In this document: in pieces, positions 47,711 to 56,288 of the stretch
Position numbering within the stretch: position 1 is the first letter of the stretch
Layout of the letters: every line of letters begins with the position of its first letter
Assembly: GCF_032681285.1 (NCBI RefSeq)
Contig: NZ_CP136336.1
Coordinates: 2,715,001 to 2,779,000, forward strand
DNA length: 64,000 nt
Direction of reading: 5' to 3'
Origin: Piscinibacter gummiphilus
GTDB taxonomy: Bacteria; Pseudomonadota; Gammaproteobacteria; Burkholderiales; Burkholderiaceae_C
Position numbers and translations under genes: made by a program
Notes under the pieces: model-generated
Databases searched by the model: none
Seen by the model: only the letters and a program-made list of their open reading frames with translations
Told to the model about the DNA's origin: nothing

Positions 47711-48133
47711 ATGAACTTCCGTCTCATCTCCATGCTCGCTGTCTCCCTCGCCGTCGGCAGCACCCCCGCACTCGCCGCCGATGACCACAAGGGCCACGAC
47801 CACGGCGGCAAGGCCGGCGGTCATGCCCACGAAGCCAAGCCGGTGCACGGCGGCGTGGTCAGCGTCGTGAAAGACGTCAATTACGAGCTGGTCGCCAAGG
47901 CTGACACCTTGACCCTCTACGTCAGCGACCACGGCAAGCCTGTGGATCTCAAGGGCGCAAGCGCCAAGCTCACGCTGTTGTCGTCAACCGGCAAGGCCGA
48001 TGTGACGCTTGCCCCCGCCGGCGACCGCCTGGAAGCCAAGGGCAGCTTCAAGGTTGGCGCAGGCACCAAGGTGGCCGGCCAGGTCACCTTGGCTGGCGGT
48101 GCCGTCACGAGCGTTCGCTTCACGCTGAAGTGA
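47711..48133 (+). CDS. His-rich periplasmic protein of the czc cluster
   Basis: A 140-residue protein with a signal peptide (ending ALAAD) and a His-rich N-terminus (DHKGHDHGGKAGGHAHEAK), then a beta-rich domain (LTLYVSDHGKPVDLKG). Similar small proteins accompany czc systems; probably a periplasmic Zn/Cd buffer. The start at 47711 follows AAAGGCAA. Confidence 0.75.
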   Translation: MNFRLISMLAVSLAVGSTPALAADDHKGHDHGGKAGGHAHEAKPVHGGVVSVVKDVNYELVAKADTLTLYVSDHGKPVDLKGASAKLTLLSSTGKADVTLAPAGDRLEAKGSFKVGAGTKVAGQVTLAGGAVTSVRFTLK

Positions 48134-48169
48134 CCCGAATGTGTGTGGCTTCGCCGGAATGCCAACGAC

Positions 48170-48328
48170 ATGAGTCCCGCAGAGGAGACTGCGCACGCCT
48201 ATTTCTGGGTGTCGGGCATCGTCGGGCTGGTCGTGGCTGTTGTGCTTGCCGTGGTGCTGGCGGTTCGCGACCGCAGGCGTCGAGCCGCCCGTCGGGAAGC
48301 GCGCCGCGCAAGTCGCCGGCGCAAATGA
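48170..48328 (+). CDS. Small single-pass membrane protein, possible
   Basis: A 52-residue frame with one membrane segment (VSGIVGLVVAVVLAVVLAV) followed by an Arg-rich tail, between the His-rich protein and czcR. No strong ribosome binding site. It could be a genuine small regulator of the sensor kinase or an accident of high GC content. Confidence 0.4.
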   Translation: MSPAEETAHAYFWVSGIVGLVVAVVLAVVLAVRDRRRRAARREARRASRRRK

Positions 48329-48344
48329 GCGAGACCCACTTCCG

Positions 48345-49028
48345 ATGAGGGTCCTGCTGGTGGAAGACGAGGCCAAGCTCGCCGCCTACCTCCACAAGGG
48401 GTTGAGTGAGGAAGGCTTCGTCGTCGACGTCGTGCACAACGGCATCGACGGCCTGCACCTCGCGACGGAGTGCGACTACGACGTCCTGTTGCTGGATCGC
48501 ATGCTGCCCGGCCTCGATGGCCTATCGCTGCTGGCGGCTCTGCGCAAAGTCAAGACGACGCCGGTGATGATGCTCAGCGCTCGCCAGCACACCGACGACC
48601 GTGTCGAAGGCCTGCGTGCTGGCGCCGATGACTACCTCGTCAAACCCTTCGCGTTTTCCGAGCTGGTGGCCCGCTTGCATGCGCTTCTCAGGCGAGCTCG
48701 CCCGGCGCAGGCCCCTGGCGTCGAAACCCTGCTGCGCCTCGCCGACCTGGAGCTCGACCTGCTCAAGCGGCGAGCGGTGCGTGCCGGTCAGCGCCTCGAC
48801 CTGACGGCCAAGGAACTGCAGCTGCTGGAGCTGCTGTTGCGTCGCCAGGGTGAAGTGCTGTCGCGCACCGAGATCGCCGAGCGCGTGTGGGACATGAACT
48901 TCGACAGCGGCACCAACGTGATCGATGTCGCCGTGAGGCGCTTGCGCCACAAGCTGGACGCGCCGTTTGAACGACCGATGTTGCATACCGTGCGTGGCTT
49001 CGGCTATGTGTTGGAGGATCGGGGGTGA
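48345..49028 (+). CDS. czcR: CzcR-type response regulator (OmpR family)
   Basis: A 227-residue response regulator with receiver domain (acidic VEDEAK, phospho-acceptor Asp51 in LLLDRMLPG, Lys in YLVKPFAF) and winged-helix DNA-binding domain (RAGQRLDLTAKELQLLELL; NVIDVAVRRLRHKLD). It is the candidate for binding the three AGATGAC palindromes in this window. The start at 48345 gives a standard N-terminus. Its stop overlaps the czcS start (GTGA). Confidence 0.93.
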   Translation: MRVLLVEDEAKLAAYLHKGLSEEGFVVDVVHNGIDGLHLATECDYDVLLLDRMLPGLDGLSLLAALRKVKTTPVMMLSARQHTDDRVEGLRAGADDYLVKPFAFSELVARLHALLRRARPAQAPGVETLLRLADLELDLLKRRAVRAGQRLDLTAKELQLLELLLRRQGEVLSRTEIAERVWDMNFDSGTNVIDVAVRRLRHKLDAPFERPMLHTVRGFGYVLEDRG

Positions 49029-50425
49029 ACTCCGTGGCGCCCGGGTCGCTCACCCGGCGGCTGTCGGTCGGGCTCGCGCTGCTCAGCCTGACCGTCCTGG
49101 CGATGGTCTGTTCCGCCGCGTTCGGGTGGGCCTACCTGGGCCTGAGCGAACAGCAGGTCGAGCGCCTGGACCGTACGCGGGTTCAGCTCGAGCACCTGTT
49201 CAAGGAAGCCCGCGAAACCGGGGATGAACGCCTTTTGACCCACAAGCTCGGGGACGTGCTGGTCGGGCAGACCTTGCTGTCGGTCGAGATCCTCAGAAAC
49301 GATGGCAGCTTGTTTTTCCGGTGGTCGGGAAACAGTCCGGGAGAGGCGCAGCGGTTGCTCCGCTTGGCGTTGCCAGCGCCGGACGCGAGTGGCAGTCTGT
49401 GGCAGACCCGCCTCGCGTTGGACGTGAGCGCGGATGCCGCCACGCTCAGCCTGTTGGCGGCGTCTCTGTCCGCTGCGGCGGCAGTGGGTGCGCTACTCAT
49501 CGCCGCAGGCGGCTCGGTACTCGTTCGGCGAGGGCTGCAGCCTGTGAGGCGTCTGGTCGTCCAGACCCGTGCGCTGTCGGCGGAAACGCGGGACCGCCGG
49601 TTGGACGGCTCAGCACAGCCCGATGAGCTGGCGCCCTTGGTGCTGCAGTTCAACCAGTTGCTGGGGCGTTTGCAAAGCGCCTTCGACCGGCTGGAGGCCT
49701 TCAACGCCGATGTCGCACACGAGCTGGCCACGCCACTCTCTACCCTGATCGGCAGCACCGAGATCGCGCTGCGGCGCGATCGATCGAACGAGGAGTTGCG
49801 GGTGGTGCTCGAATGCAACCTAGAAGAGTTGCAGCGGCTTGCCCGGATCGTGCAAGACATGCTCTTCCTGGCGCATGCCGACCATGGCACCCAGGCACGC
49901 CGCCAGCCCGTCGCGAGCTTGGCGCAGTTGCTTTGGCGCGTGGCGTCCTTCCACGAGGCGGCGCTGGCGGAGCACTCGCTGATGGTCCAGGTGCAAGGCG
50001 ATGCCGCGGCGGACATCGACAGCTCGCTGATCGAGCGCGCTGCCTCGAACCTCCTGTCCAACGCCGCGCGGTACGCGCGTCGGGGCTCCATCGTGCAACT
50101 GGTCGTGAGAACCGACCGGGAGGAGGTTCAGCTGCAGGTCGAGAACGAAGGCGAAACCATCGCGGCAGACCGGGTCGGCCGCGTCTTCGACCGCTTCTAC
50201 CGAGCGGAAACCTCTCGCAAGAACGCAGACCGACACCACGGCCTGGGCCTGTCGATCGTCGCTGCCATTGCACAGATGCACGGCGGGAGCCCGTTTGCCC
50301 ACTCCTCGCAGGGCCGCACCACGGTCGGTTTCACCCTGCGGCGAACGGCTTCATCCGAGGCCGTTTCCGCCCCGTTGCCCACCGAGCCATCCGAATCTCA
50401 CAAGACCAAGGAGGTCACCCCATGA
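49025..50425 (+). CDS. czcS: CzcS-type sensor histidine kinase
   Basis: A 466-residue membrane kinase with two membrane segments (about 15-38 and 140-167), a periplasmic loop of about 100 residues, HAMP, phosphoacceptor His232 (FNADVAHELATPLS), N-box (SNLLSNAARYA) and G-box (HGLGLSIV). It probably senses periplasmic metal and phosphorylates CzcR. Its stop overlaps the start of the P-type ATPase. Confidence 0.92.
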   Translation: MNSVAPGSLTRRLSVGLALLSLTVLAMVCSAAFGWAYLGLSEQQVERLDRTRVQLEHLFKEARETGDERLLTHKLGDVLVGQTLLSVEILRNDGSLFFRWSGNSPGEAQRLLRLALPAPDASGSLWQTRLALDVSADAATLSLLAASLSAAAAVGALLIAAGGSVLVRRGLQPVRRLVVQTRALSAETRDRRLDGSAQPDELAPLVLQFNQLLGRLQSAFDRLEAFNADVAHELATPLSTLIGSTEIALRRDRSNEELRVVLECNLEELQRLARIVQDMLFLAHADHGTQARRQPVASLAQLLWRVASFHEAALAEHSLMVQVQGDAAADIDSSLIERAASNLLSNAARYARRGSIVQLVVRTDREEVQLQVENEGETIAADRVGRVFDRFYRAETSRKNADRHHGLGLSIVAAIAQMHGGSPFAHSSQGRTTVGFTLRRTASSEAVSAPLPTEPSESHKTKEVTP

Positions 50426-52980
50426 GCAATCCGCAGCGACTGAACCTGGAGCTTTCCATCGTGCTGCCGTCCGTGGCAGACGAGCGAGATGGCTGCGTGC
50501 AGCGACTGACCAAGGCCTTGGAAGAGCAACCCGGTGTCGACAAAGCGCACATCAAGACCGACGGAGATCACCCGCAGCTGTGCATCCACTTTGATCCCGA
50601 TCAGGTGCCGCTGCGCAAAGTACGTGAACTTGCATTCGCCACCGGCGCCCAGCTGACCGAGCGCTACGGCCACCTGGTGGCCAGGCAAGAACCAACACAC
50701 GCCCGCGCGGCTCGGCGGCTGACAGAGCAGTTGCGTGCCATCCCTGGGGTACTGGAGGCCGACGCCTCGGCATCGGGGGTTGCGCGGATCGAGTACGACC
50801 GGCAGGTCTTGCCGGACAACCAGTTGCTCGGCCGGTTGAAGGCGCTCGACCTGCGTGTGGACGATGCCACCAAACCGGCAAGTCCCGCCACCGACGCGAC
50901 GGCTCATCAACACGCTGATGAGGCAGGCGCCGAAGCGCACAAACACGAGCACGAGCACAACCACGGTCAAGGCCACACCAGTAAGCAGGGTCACCAGGAC
51001 CATGATCACAGCCATGGCGGCATCTTCGGCGCCAACTCGGAACTCATCTTTTCGCTGCTGTCTGGCGGCTTCTTGTTGGTGGGGTGGTTGCTCTGGCGAG
51101 CCCAGGTGATCTCCAACCCGGTCGCACTGGGGTTCTTCTTTGCCGCCTACATCTTTGGCGGGTACTACACCTTTCGCGAAGCGGTCGAAAACCTCCGCGC
51201 CCGCCGGTTTGAGATCGACACGCTCATGCTGGTGGCAGCCTTCGGCGCTGCCTGTCTCGGTGAGTGGGAGGAAGGCGCCTTGCTGCTGTTCCTGTTCAGC
51301 CTCGGCCACTCGCTGGAGCGCTACGCGATGGGCCGCGCCAAGCGCGCCATCGAAGCGCTGGCGAAACTCGCTCCCGAACGTGCGCTTGTGCGCCGCGACG
51401 GCCAGGTGGTAGAGGTCGACGTCGGCGCCCTGAACCTGGGTGACGTGGTGCTGGTGAAGCCGAACGAGCGACTGCCAGCCGACGGCATCGTCGTCCTCGG
51501 CACCAGCAGCGTCAACCAGGCACCCGTGACTGGCGAAAGCGTGCCGGTGGACAAGCAGCCGGTGTCCGATCCTCAGGCTGCATTGGCGTCGTTCGACCGT
51601 CTGCCGCCCGAGCACCGGGTCTTCGCGGGCACGATCAACGGCTCCGGCGCCCTGGAGATGATGGTCGCCAAACGCGCCAGCGAGTCGACGATGGCGCGCG
51701 TGGTGCGGCTGGTGACGGAGGCACAAGCGCAGCGCTCACCGACTCAGAACTTCACCGACAAGTTCGAGAAGATCTTCGTTCCGTCGATCCTCATCCTGGT
51801 CGCGCTGTTGATGGGCGCTGGCCTGGTGATCGACGAGCCCTTCAGCGCCACGTTCTACCGGGCGATGGCGGTTCTGGTGGCTGCGAGCCCCTGTGCGCTC
51901 GCGATCTCCGTGCCGAGCGCGGTTCTGAGCGGCGTTGCACGGGCGGCGCGCAGCGGCGTCTTGGTCAAGGGCGGCGCACCGCTGGAAAACCTCGGCACGC
52001 TGACCGCCATCGCTTTCGACAAGACCGGAACGCTCACCGAAGGCAAGCCGCGCCTGACCGACGTGGTCCCAGCCAGGGGAGCGAGCGAGGCAGAGCTGCT
52101 GTCTGTGGCACTGGCGGTTGAGCACCACAGCGACCATCCGCTGGCCACAGCGATCGTGGCGGGTGCACGCGTCAAGCTCGGCGGGAATCACCCTGCGCTG
52201 GAGGTGAGCGACGTGCAGAGCGTGACTGGGCGCGGCGTCCAGGCCAAGCTCGGCAACGACGCCGTCCACATCGGCAAAGCCGTGCTATTCAAGGAGATTC
52301 CAGGGACACAGCTCCCGCCCGAGGTGGTGGTCGAAAACGATCGCCTGGTCTCCCAGGGTCGAACGACCATGCTCGTGCGCCACGGTTACCGCTACCTGGG
52401 AATCCTAGGCGTGATAGACACGCCGCGGCCGTCCGCGCCGGCAGTCATGCAGTCGTTGAAGGCGCTCGGGATCGAGCGACTGATCATGATCTCCGGGGAC
52501 AACCAGCGCGTGGCCGATGCGGTGGCGCAGTCGGTCGGGCTCACCGAGGCCCAAGGGGACTTGATGCCCGATGACAAGGTGGAGGCGATCAAGAAGTTGC
52601 GCGGCGACACGGGCAAAGTGGCCATGGTCGGAGACGGTGTCAATGACGCACCGGCGATGGCGAACGCGACGGTCGGCATCGCCATGGGTGCTGCAGGCTC
52701 CGACGTGGCCCTGGAGACCGCCGACGTCGCGCTGATGGCCGACGACTTGGCGCAACTTCCGCTTGCGGTGGGGCTGTCACGTGCCACCAGCCGCGTGATC
52801 AAGCAGAACCTGTGGGTGAGCCTCGGAGTGGTCGCGATGCTGATTCCCGCCACCATCCTCGGCCTCAACATCGGTGTCGCGGTGCTCTTCCACGAGGGGT
52901 CCACGCTGCTCGTGGTCATCAATGCGCTGCGACTGCTGGCCTTCAAGCAGCGAGGGGTCGAGCCGACGACGACCGCGTAG
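50422..52980 (+). CDS. czcP: CzcP-like P1B-4 type cation ATPase
   Basis: An 852-residue ATPase. It has two N-terminal HMA-like folds without CxxC (about 8-80 and 95-145), then a His-rich linker (161-198). Catalytic elements are TGES (370-373), the SPC metal motif (489-491), DKTGT with Asp533 and the C-terminal HEGST (from 824). SPC plus HEG(S/G)T is the P1B-4 signature (Co, Zn, Cd). The start at 50422 follows a strong AAGGAGGT and overlaps the czcS stop; the longer ORF is excluded. A CzcR box overlaps its stop codon. Confidence 0.9.
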   Translation: MSNPQRLNLELSIVLPSVADERDGCVQRLTKALEEQPGVDKAHIKTDGDHPQLCIHFDPDQVPLRKVRELAFATGAQLTERYGHLVARQEPTHARAARRLTEQLRAIPGVLEADASASGVARIEYDRQVLPDNQLLGRLKALDLRVDDATKPASPATDATAHQHADEAGAEAHKHEHEHNHGQGHTSKQGHQDHDHSHGGIFGANSELIFSLLSGGFLLVGWLLWRAQVISNPVALGFFFAAYIFGGYYTFREAVENLRARRFEIDTLMLVAAFGAACLGEWEEGALLLFLFSLGHSLERYAMGRAKRAIEALAKLAPERALVRRDGQVVEVDVGALNLGDVVLVKPNERLPADGIVVLGTSSVNQAPVTGESVPVDKQPVSDPQAALASFDRLPPEHRVFAGTINGSGALEMMVAKRASESTMARVVRLVTEAQAQRSPTQNFTDKFEKIFVPSILILVALLMGAGLVIDEPFSATFYRAMAVLVAASPCALAISVPSAVLSGVARAARSGVLVKGGAPLENLGTLTAIAFDKTGTLTEGKPRLTDVVPARGASEAELLSVALAVEHHSDHPLATAIVAGARVKLGGNHPALEVSDVQSVTGRGVQAKLGNDAVHIGKAVLFKEIPGTQLPPEVVVENDRLVSQGRTTMLVRHGYRYLGILGVIDTPRPSAPAVMQSLKALGIERLIMISGDNQRVADAVAQSVGLTEAQGDLMPDDKVEAIKKLRGDTGKVAMVGDGVNDAPAMANATVGIAMGAAGSDVALETADVALMADDLAQLPLAVGLSRATSRVIKQNLWVSLGVVAMLIPATILGLNIGVAVLFHEGSTLLVVINALRLLAFKQRGVEPTTTA

Positions 52981-52998
52981 ATGACGCAAGTGTCATCT
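52979..52998 (+). promoter_or_regulatory. CzcR/CusR-type palindrome, site 1
   Basis: Perfect AGATGAC-GCAAGT-GTCATCT overlapping the stop codon of the P1B-4 ATPase gene. Exactly 27 bases after it lies TTTCTAC (-10-like). It faces the czcE-like gene at 53093. Confidence 0.8.
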
Positions 52999-53092
52999 GC
53001 CCGTTCCCGTGTGGTCAGCGCTTGATTTCTACATTTCCTTTTGCGTGATCAACGTGGGCTTGATGAGCGAGCCCCGCACTCAAAGGAACACC

Positions 53093-53443
53093 ATGAACCC
53101 CTCTCGCGTTTTTCGCATCGCCGCACTGACCATCGCCACTGCCGTTCCGCTGCACGCGATGGCGACCGGCAAGGATGTCTTCCGCAACGGCGAGTCGATA
53201 TTTGGTCAACCGGCAGCTGCCGGTGCCACGTCATCGCTGGTCGTCGACGTCGCCACGACCAAACATGTGACGGTGCCGTATGGTGAGACCGTCACCTTCC
53301 AGGCGCCCAACGGCAAGCAGTTCGCCTGGACCTTCAATGGTTTGGATCGCAAGGCCGTGCCGGTGGCGAAGATCGCGCCGGCTGACTTCCCGGCGACTCA
53401 AGGCCAGGTCTACGTGCAACAGAACCCGCTGACCCGCAACTGA
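53093..53443 (+). CDS. czcE: CzcE-like periplasmic metal-binding protein
   Basis: A 116-residue secreted protein: signal peptide to about MAT, then KDVFRNGESIFGQPA and GKQFAWTFNGLDRKAVP, the features of the CzcE family of periplasmic copper/zinc-binding proteins. It lies downstream of palindrome site 1. It shares the layout and key motifs with the second copy at 54612. Confidence 0.85.
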   Translation: MNPSRVFRIAALTIATAVPLHAMATGKDVFRNGESIFGQPAAAGATSSLVVDVATTKHVTVPYGETVTFQAPNGKQFAWTFNGLDRKAVPVAKIAPADFPATQGQVYVQQNPLTRN

Positions 53444-53462
53444 GCGGACAGCCGCTCAAGCC

Positions 53463-53837
53463 TCAACGCAAACCCGAGTCTCGGGTGGCTCTTGCCGCGG
53501 CGATGAGGCGAGCGAGATCGTCCGGGATGGGCATCGGCTTGAACGGGCTGACGTTCGCGCCACCGGTGTTGCCCACCGGGATCCAACACCCCGTTTTGGT
53601 GGCAGCACCGACGATTCGCATCACCTGTCCACAAACCTCCTTGACACGGCGGTGGCGTACTGCCCACACCAGCATGTGAAGGTGCGCTCTGACGTGCTCC
53701 ACGGTCGAGGCCTGCCCCAACACATGCGCACGCTCCAGACGGCGAAACGACTCCTCCGGCCGGCCTGCAGCGTCAGCCGCCTCGGCCGCTTGCAGTTCCT
53801 GGGTGACAGAAGGACGAATGCGTTCGGAAAAGCCCAT
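53463..53837 (-). CDS. DUF3703 family protein
   Basis: A 124-residue protein with the DUF3703 core LERAHVLGQASTVEHVRAHL and the C-terminal GNTGGANVSPFKPMPIP. Members accompany MerR-regulated metal resistance genes; function unknown. The start at 53837 lies about 30 bases downstream of the CadR-type -10 element. It is divergent from cadR. Confidence 0.85.
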   Translation of the reverse strand: MGFSERIRPSVTQELQAAEAADAAGRPEESFRRLERAHVLGQASTVEHVRAHLHMLVWAVRHRRVKEVCGQVMRIVGAATKTGCWIPVGNTGGANVSPFKPMPIPDDLARLIAAARATRDSGLR

Positions 53838-53868
53838 TGAAGGTCTCCTGAGTAGATGCTGTCCAGGG

Positions 53869-53899
53869 ATTGGAAACTCTATAGCCCATGTAGAGTCAA
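53869..53899 (-). promoter_or_regulatory. CadR/PbrR-type operator/promoter (DUF3703 gene)
   Basis: On the - strand TTGACT, 19-base spacer CTACATGGGCTATAGAGTT, then TCCAAT. It lies between the divergent cadR and DUF3703 genes. Confidence 0.75.
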
Positions 53900-53928
53900 C
53901 AGCACCGCAATACCCCGTGGGAGCCATC

Positions 53929-54396
53929 ATGAAGATCGGAGAACTGGCCGACGCGACGGGAACACCCGTCGTCACCGTGCGCTTCTACGAGCAGCAGGGG
54001 CTGTTGCCGATTCCGGCACGCACCAGCAGCAACTACCGGATCTACGGAGGCGAGCATGTGGATCGGCTGGCCTTCATTCGCCATTGCCGAACCTTGGACA
54101 TGACGCTCGAAGAGATTCGCCTGCTGCTTGAGTTCAAGGACGCCCCCCAGGCGGACTGTGGGGCGGTCAACGCGCTGCTGGATGCACACATCGACCATGT
54201 GGCCGAACGGATCGCGGAACTCAAGAGCCTGGAGAAGCAGTTGAAGGCGTTGCGCTCCCAATGCGAAGACATCCAGGCGGGCAAGGATTGCGGCATCTTG
54301 TCCACACTGGTGGTGTCGGCCAGGACGCCAGCGGCGAAGCGCGTGCACGAGCATGTGCACGGTGCTCACCCGAAGACGCCTCGCGCGGCCAAGTGA
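53929..54396 (+). CDS. cadR: CadR-type MerR-family regulator
   Basis: A 155-residue regulator: MKIGELADATGTPVVTVRFYEQ helix-turn-helix, dimer helix, and the metal-ligand cysteines Cys77, Cys112 and Cys121, plus a His-rich tail (HEHVHGAHP), as in cadmium-sensing CadR. It activates by untwisting the 19-base spacer promoter. The start at 53929 begins the standard MKIGEL. Confidence 0.9.
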   Translation: MKIGELADATGTPVVTVRFYEQQGLLPIPARTSSNYRIYGGEHVDRLAFIRHCRTLDMTLEEIRLLLEFKDAPQADCGAVNALLDAHIDHVAERIAELKSLEKQLKALRSQCEDIQAGKDCGILSTLVVSARTPAAKRVHEHVHGAHPKTPRAAK

Positions 54397-54479
54397 TCAC
54401 ACCCGGCCTTCGCCGCTTCAGTGGTGCTTGCGCTTCTATCAGTTTGTCTGGGTGAGCCATCGTCACATCACGCCGGGTG

Positions 54480-54499
54480 AGATGACACCTTTGTCATCT
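54480..54499 (+). promoter_or_regulatory. CzcR/CusR-type palindrome, site 2
   Basis: Perfect AGATGAC-ACCTTT-GTCATCT, followed exactly 27 bases later by TTTCTAG. It faces the second czcE-like gene at 54612. Confidence 0.8.
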
Positions 54500-54611
54500 G
54501 AACGTTCGGCCCTCGACAGGGGCGGATTTCTAGACTTCTTCTCAATGCCTCAGTAGTTGGCATCTCCGCGCGAACAGCAGTTGCGCGGACATCTTGAGAA
54601 GGAGATCTGTC

Positions 54612-54950
54612 ATGCGTTCGACCTCAACCCTCATCGCCGCCCTCGTGCTCGGCGCAGCGTCATTGCCTGCATCGGCGAATGACGTCTTCCGAAACGGCCA
54701 GTCCTTCTGGGGCCAGCCGGCGGATCAAAGCACAAGCGCGAGCGCGCGTGCGGTTGACCTCGGAACGGCACGCCACGTCAGGGTGGCCTATGGCGAAACG
54801 ATCAAGTTTCGTAGCGAAGGCAAGGAGTTCTCCTGGACCTTCAACGGCCTGGATCGACGGGCGGTCGACCTCGCCCGATTCGCACCGGCTGGCTTCAGCA
54901 GCCAGCCTTTGATGGTGCACGTGGCGCAAAACCCGCTCAATCGCCGCTGA
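54612..54950 (+). CDS. CzcE-like periplasmic protein, second copy
   Basis: A 112-residue secreted protein similar to that at 53093: NDVFRNGQSFWGQPA, VAYGETIKF and KEFSWTFNGLDRRAVD. It has a strong AAGGAGAT ribosome binding site and its own palindrome promoter. The two copies probably differ in metal preference or affinity. Confidence 0.85.
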   Translation: MRSTSTLIAALVLGAASLPASANDVFRNGQSFWGQPADQSTSASARAVDLGTARHVRVAYGETIKFRSEGKEFSWTFNGLDRRAVDLARFAPAGFSSQPLMVHVAQNPLNRR

Positions 54951-55006
54951 CGCCAGCACGGCGTGTCGTCGCCGGGCGGTGGGATCGCCTGGTTTTCAAC
55001 AGAGGT

Positions 55007-55030
55007 GCGGCCAGTCTCGCGACCGGCCGC
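55007..55030. terminator. Possible bidirectional terminator
   Basis: GCGGCC (55007-55012) and GGCCGC (55025-55030) form a 6-base GC stem followed by TTGTCCTTTC, between the convergent czcE-like gene and the porin. Confidence 0.45.
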
Positions 55031-55054
55031 TTGTCCTTTCGCCAATCGAGGCGA

Positions 55055-56020
55055 TCAAAAATTGTGGCGAACGCCCAAGGCGAGCGAGCTGTAGTCGGCG
55101 ACGTAGCCGGTGGCGGCCTCGGCGTTGATCTTGGTGAAGTACGTGTAGACCTTGGTGCGCTTGCTTAGGTTGTAGTTGTAGCCCACGGTGAACTGCTGGG
55201 CATCGCTGTCGGCAATGCCGTCGCGTTTGCCAGCCAAGCCGGCATTGGCGTGGAACTCAGAAGCGCCCAGTGTGTACATCCCGGCCAGGCGGAAAATGTT
55301 GGCCTTGCCACCCGTTGCGTAGATGTCCTTGAAGCCGGTGCGCTGGTAGTAGCCACCGAGCGTGAAGGCGCCAATCGTGTACTGGCCACGCACCGCGACT
55401 TGCTTGTCTTCGCCGTCTTTGGTGAAACCCAGGCCAAGCGCGAGGTCGCCGACGTTGTAGTTGGCGGCGAGTTCGAAGCCATTGCTGTTCCGGTCGGAAG
55501 CCGGAGCTACGCCGGTTTCGCGCAGGCCGTACTGGAGCTCCACGGTGGCGCCAGCCAGCGACGGAGTTTTGTACGCGATCTTGTTCTTCGTATACCAACT
55601 CTGGAAGCCAAGGTTGTACAGAGCATCAGACGAAGAGCCGGTGTCGTGGTTGTGATAGCTGACGTAGTCGGCCGTTGCAAAGTAGGCGGTGCTGATCATG
55701 CGGCCCAGGCGCAGGTCACCGTAGTTGCTCGACAGCCCAACCCAGCTGTCGCCAGACCAAAAGTCACCGGCGGCTGTGCCGGTGTCAGGGCGAAAGCGGT
55801 GCTCGATCAGGAAATTGGCCTTCAGGCCGCCCCCGAGGTCTTCTGAGCCCTTGAACCCCAAACGAGAAGCGTTGTCGTTGACCACGGTGCGACTGTTTCC
55901 AGCGACCTTTTCGCGCTCAACGGTCTCGTTGAGACGACCATAGATGGTGACGTTGCTTTGTGCGAGCGTTGAACCCGCTGCAAGGGTTGAAAGAGCGGCG
56001 ATGAATAGAGAGCGCTTCAT
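55055..56020 (-). CDS. Gram-negative porin (Burkholderiales type)
   Basis: A 321-residue porin with signal peptide (MKRSLFIAALSTLAAGSTLAQ), the QSNVTIYGRLNETVE first strand, SRLGFKGSEDLG, and the closing strand SSLALGVRHNF with terminal Phe. It forms diffusion channels in the outer membrane. Its place in a metal island suggests control of cation or chelate entry. A strong hairpin lies just upstream. Confidence 0.93.
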   Translation of the reverse strand: MKRSLFIAALSTLAAGSTLAQSNVTIYGRLNETVEREKVAGNSRTVVNDNASRLGFKGSEDLGGGLKANFLIEHRFRPDTGTAAGDFWSGDSWVGLSSNYGDLRLGRMISTAYFATADYVSYHNHDTGSSSDALYNLGFQSWYTKNKIAYKTPSLAGATVELQYGLRETGVAPASDRNSNGFELAANYNVGDLALGLGFTKDGEDKQVAVRGQYTIGAFTLGGYYQRTGFKDIYATGGKANIFRLAGMYTLGASEFHANAGLAGKRDGIADSDAQQFTVGYNYNLSKRTKVYTYFTKINAEAATGYVADYSSLALGVRHNF

Positions 56021-56051
56021 GTGAGCATCCTTGTTGAGTGGTTGAAATTGT

Positions 56052-56080
56052 GGCCACCACAGGTGCCACCTGTGGTGGCC
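56052..56080 (-). repeat. Perfect 13-base inverted repeat upstream of the porin
   Basis: GGCCACCACAGGT (56052-56064) and ACCTGTGGTGGCC (56068-56080), separated by GCC. It lies 32 bases before the porin start, so it is either in the 5' UTR or an operator. No T-run follows in the transcribed direction. Confidence 0.75.
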
Positions 56081-56206
56081 CGACGGCTGAGTCTGACGTT
56101 GCTATCAGTTGCACGTACCCGGCCGACTGAACTGCGCATCAGACCCAGCAGCACTTAACCCGGCCAGCGCACACGCTTCGGGAAGGTCTCTGCTGAGCGG
56201 CGCTGA

Positions 56207-56280
56207 GCGGGTGTAGCTCTTCTGTAGCGGCGGCAATTCGGCTACGTGGGGCGGACCTACACCCGCCGCTGCGTGAAGAG
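56207..56280. repeat. Overlapping inverted repeats, possible alternative hairpins
   Basis: GCGGGTGTAG (56207-56216) pairs perfectly with CTACACCCGC (56257-56266). An overlapping imperfect stem pairs CTCTTC..GCGGCGG (56217-56233) with CCGCCGCTG..GAAGAG (56263-56280). The two stems cannot form together. Confidence 0.65.
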
Positions 56281-56288
56281 TCGGCTGC

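Noticed and set aside
49813..50421. N-terminal extension of the P1B-4 ATPase
   Set aside because: It overlaps the czcS kinase in another frame; a strong ribosome binding site precedes 50422.
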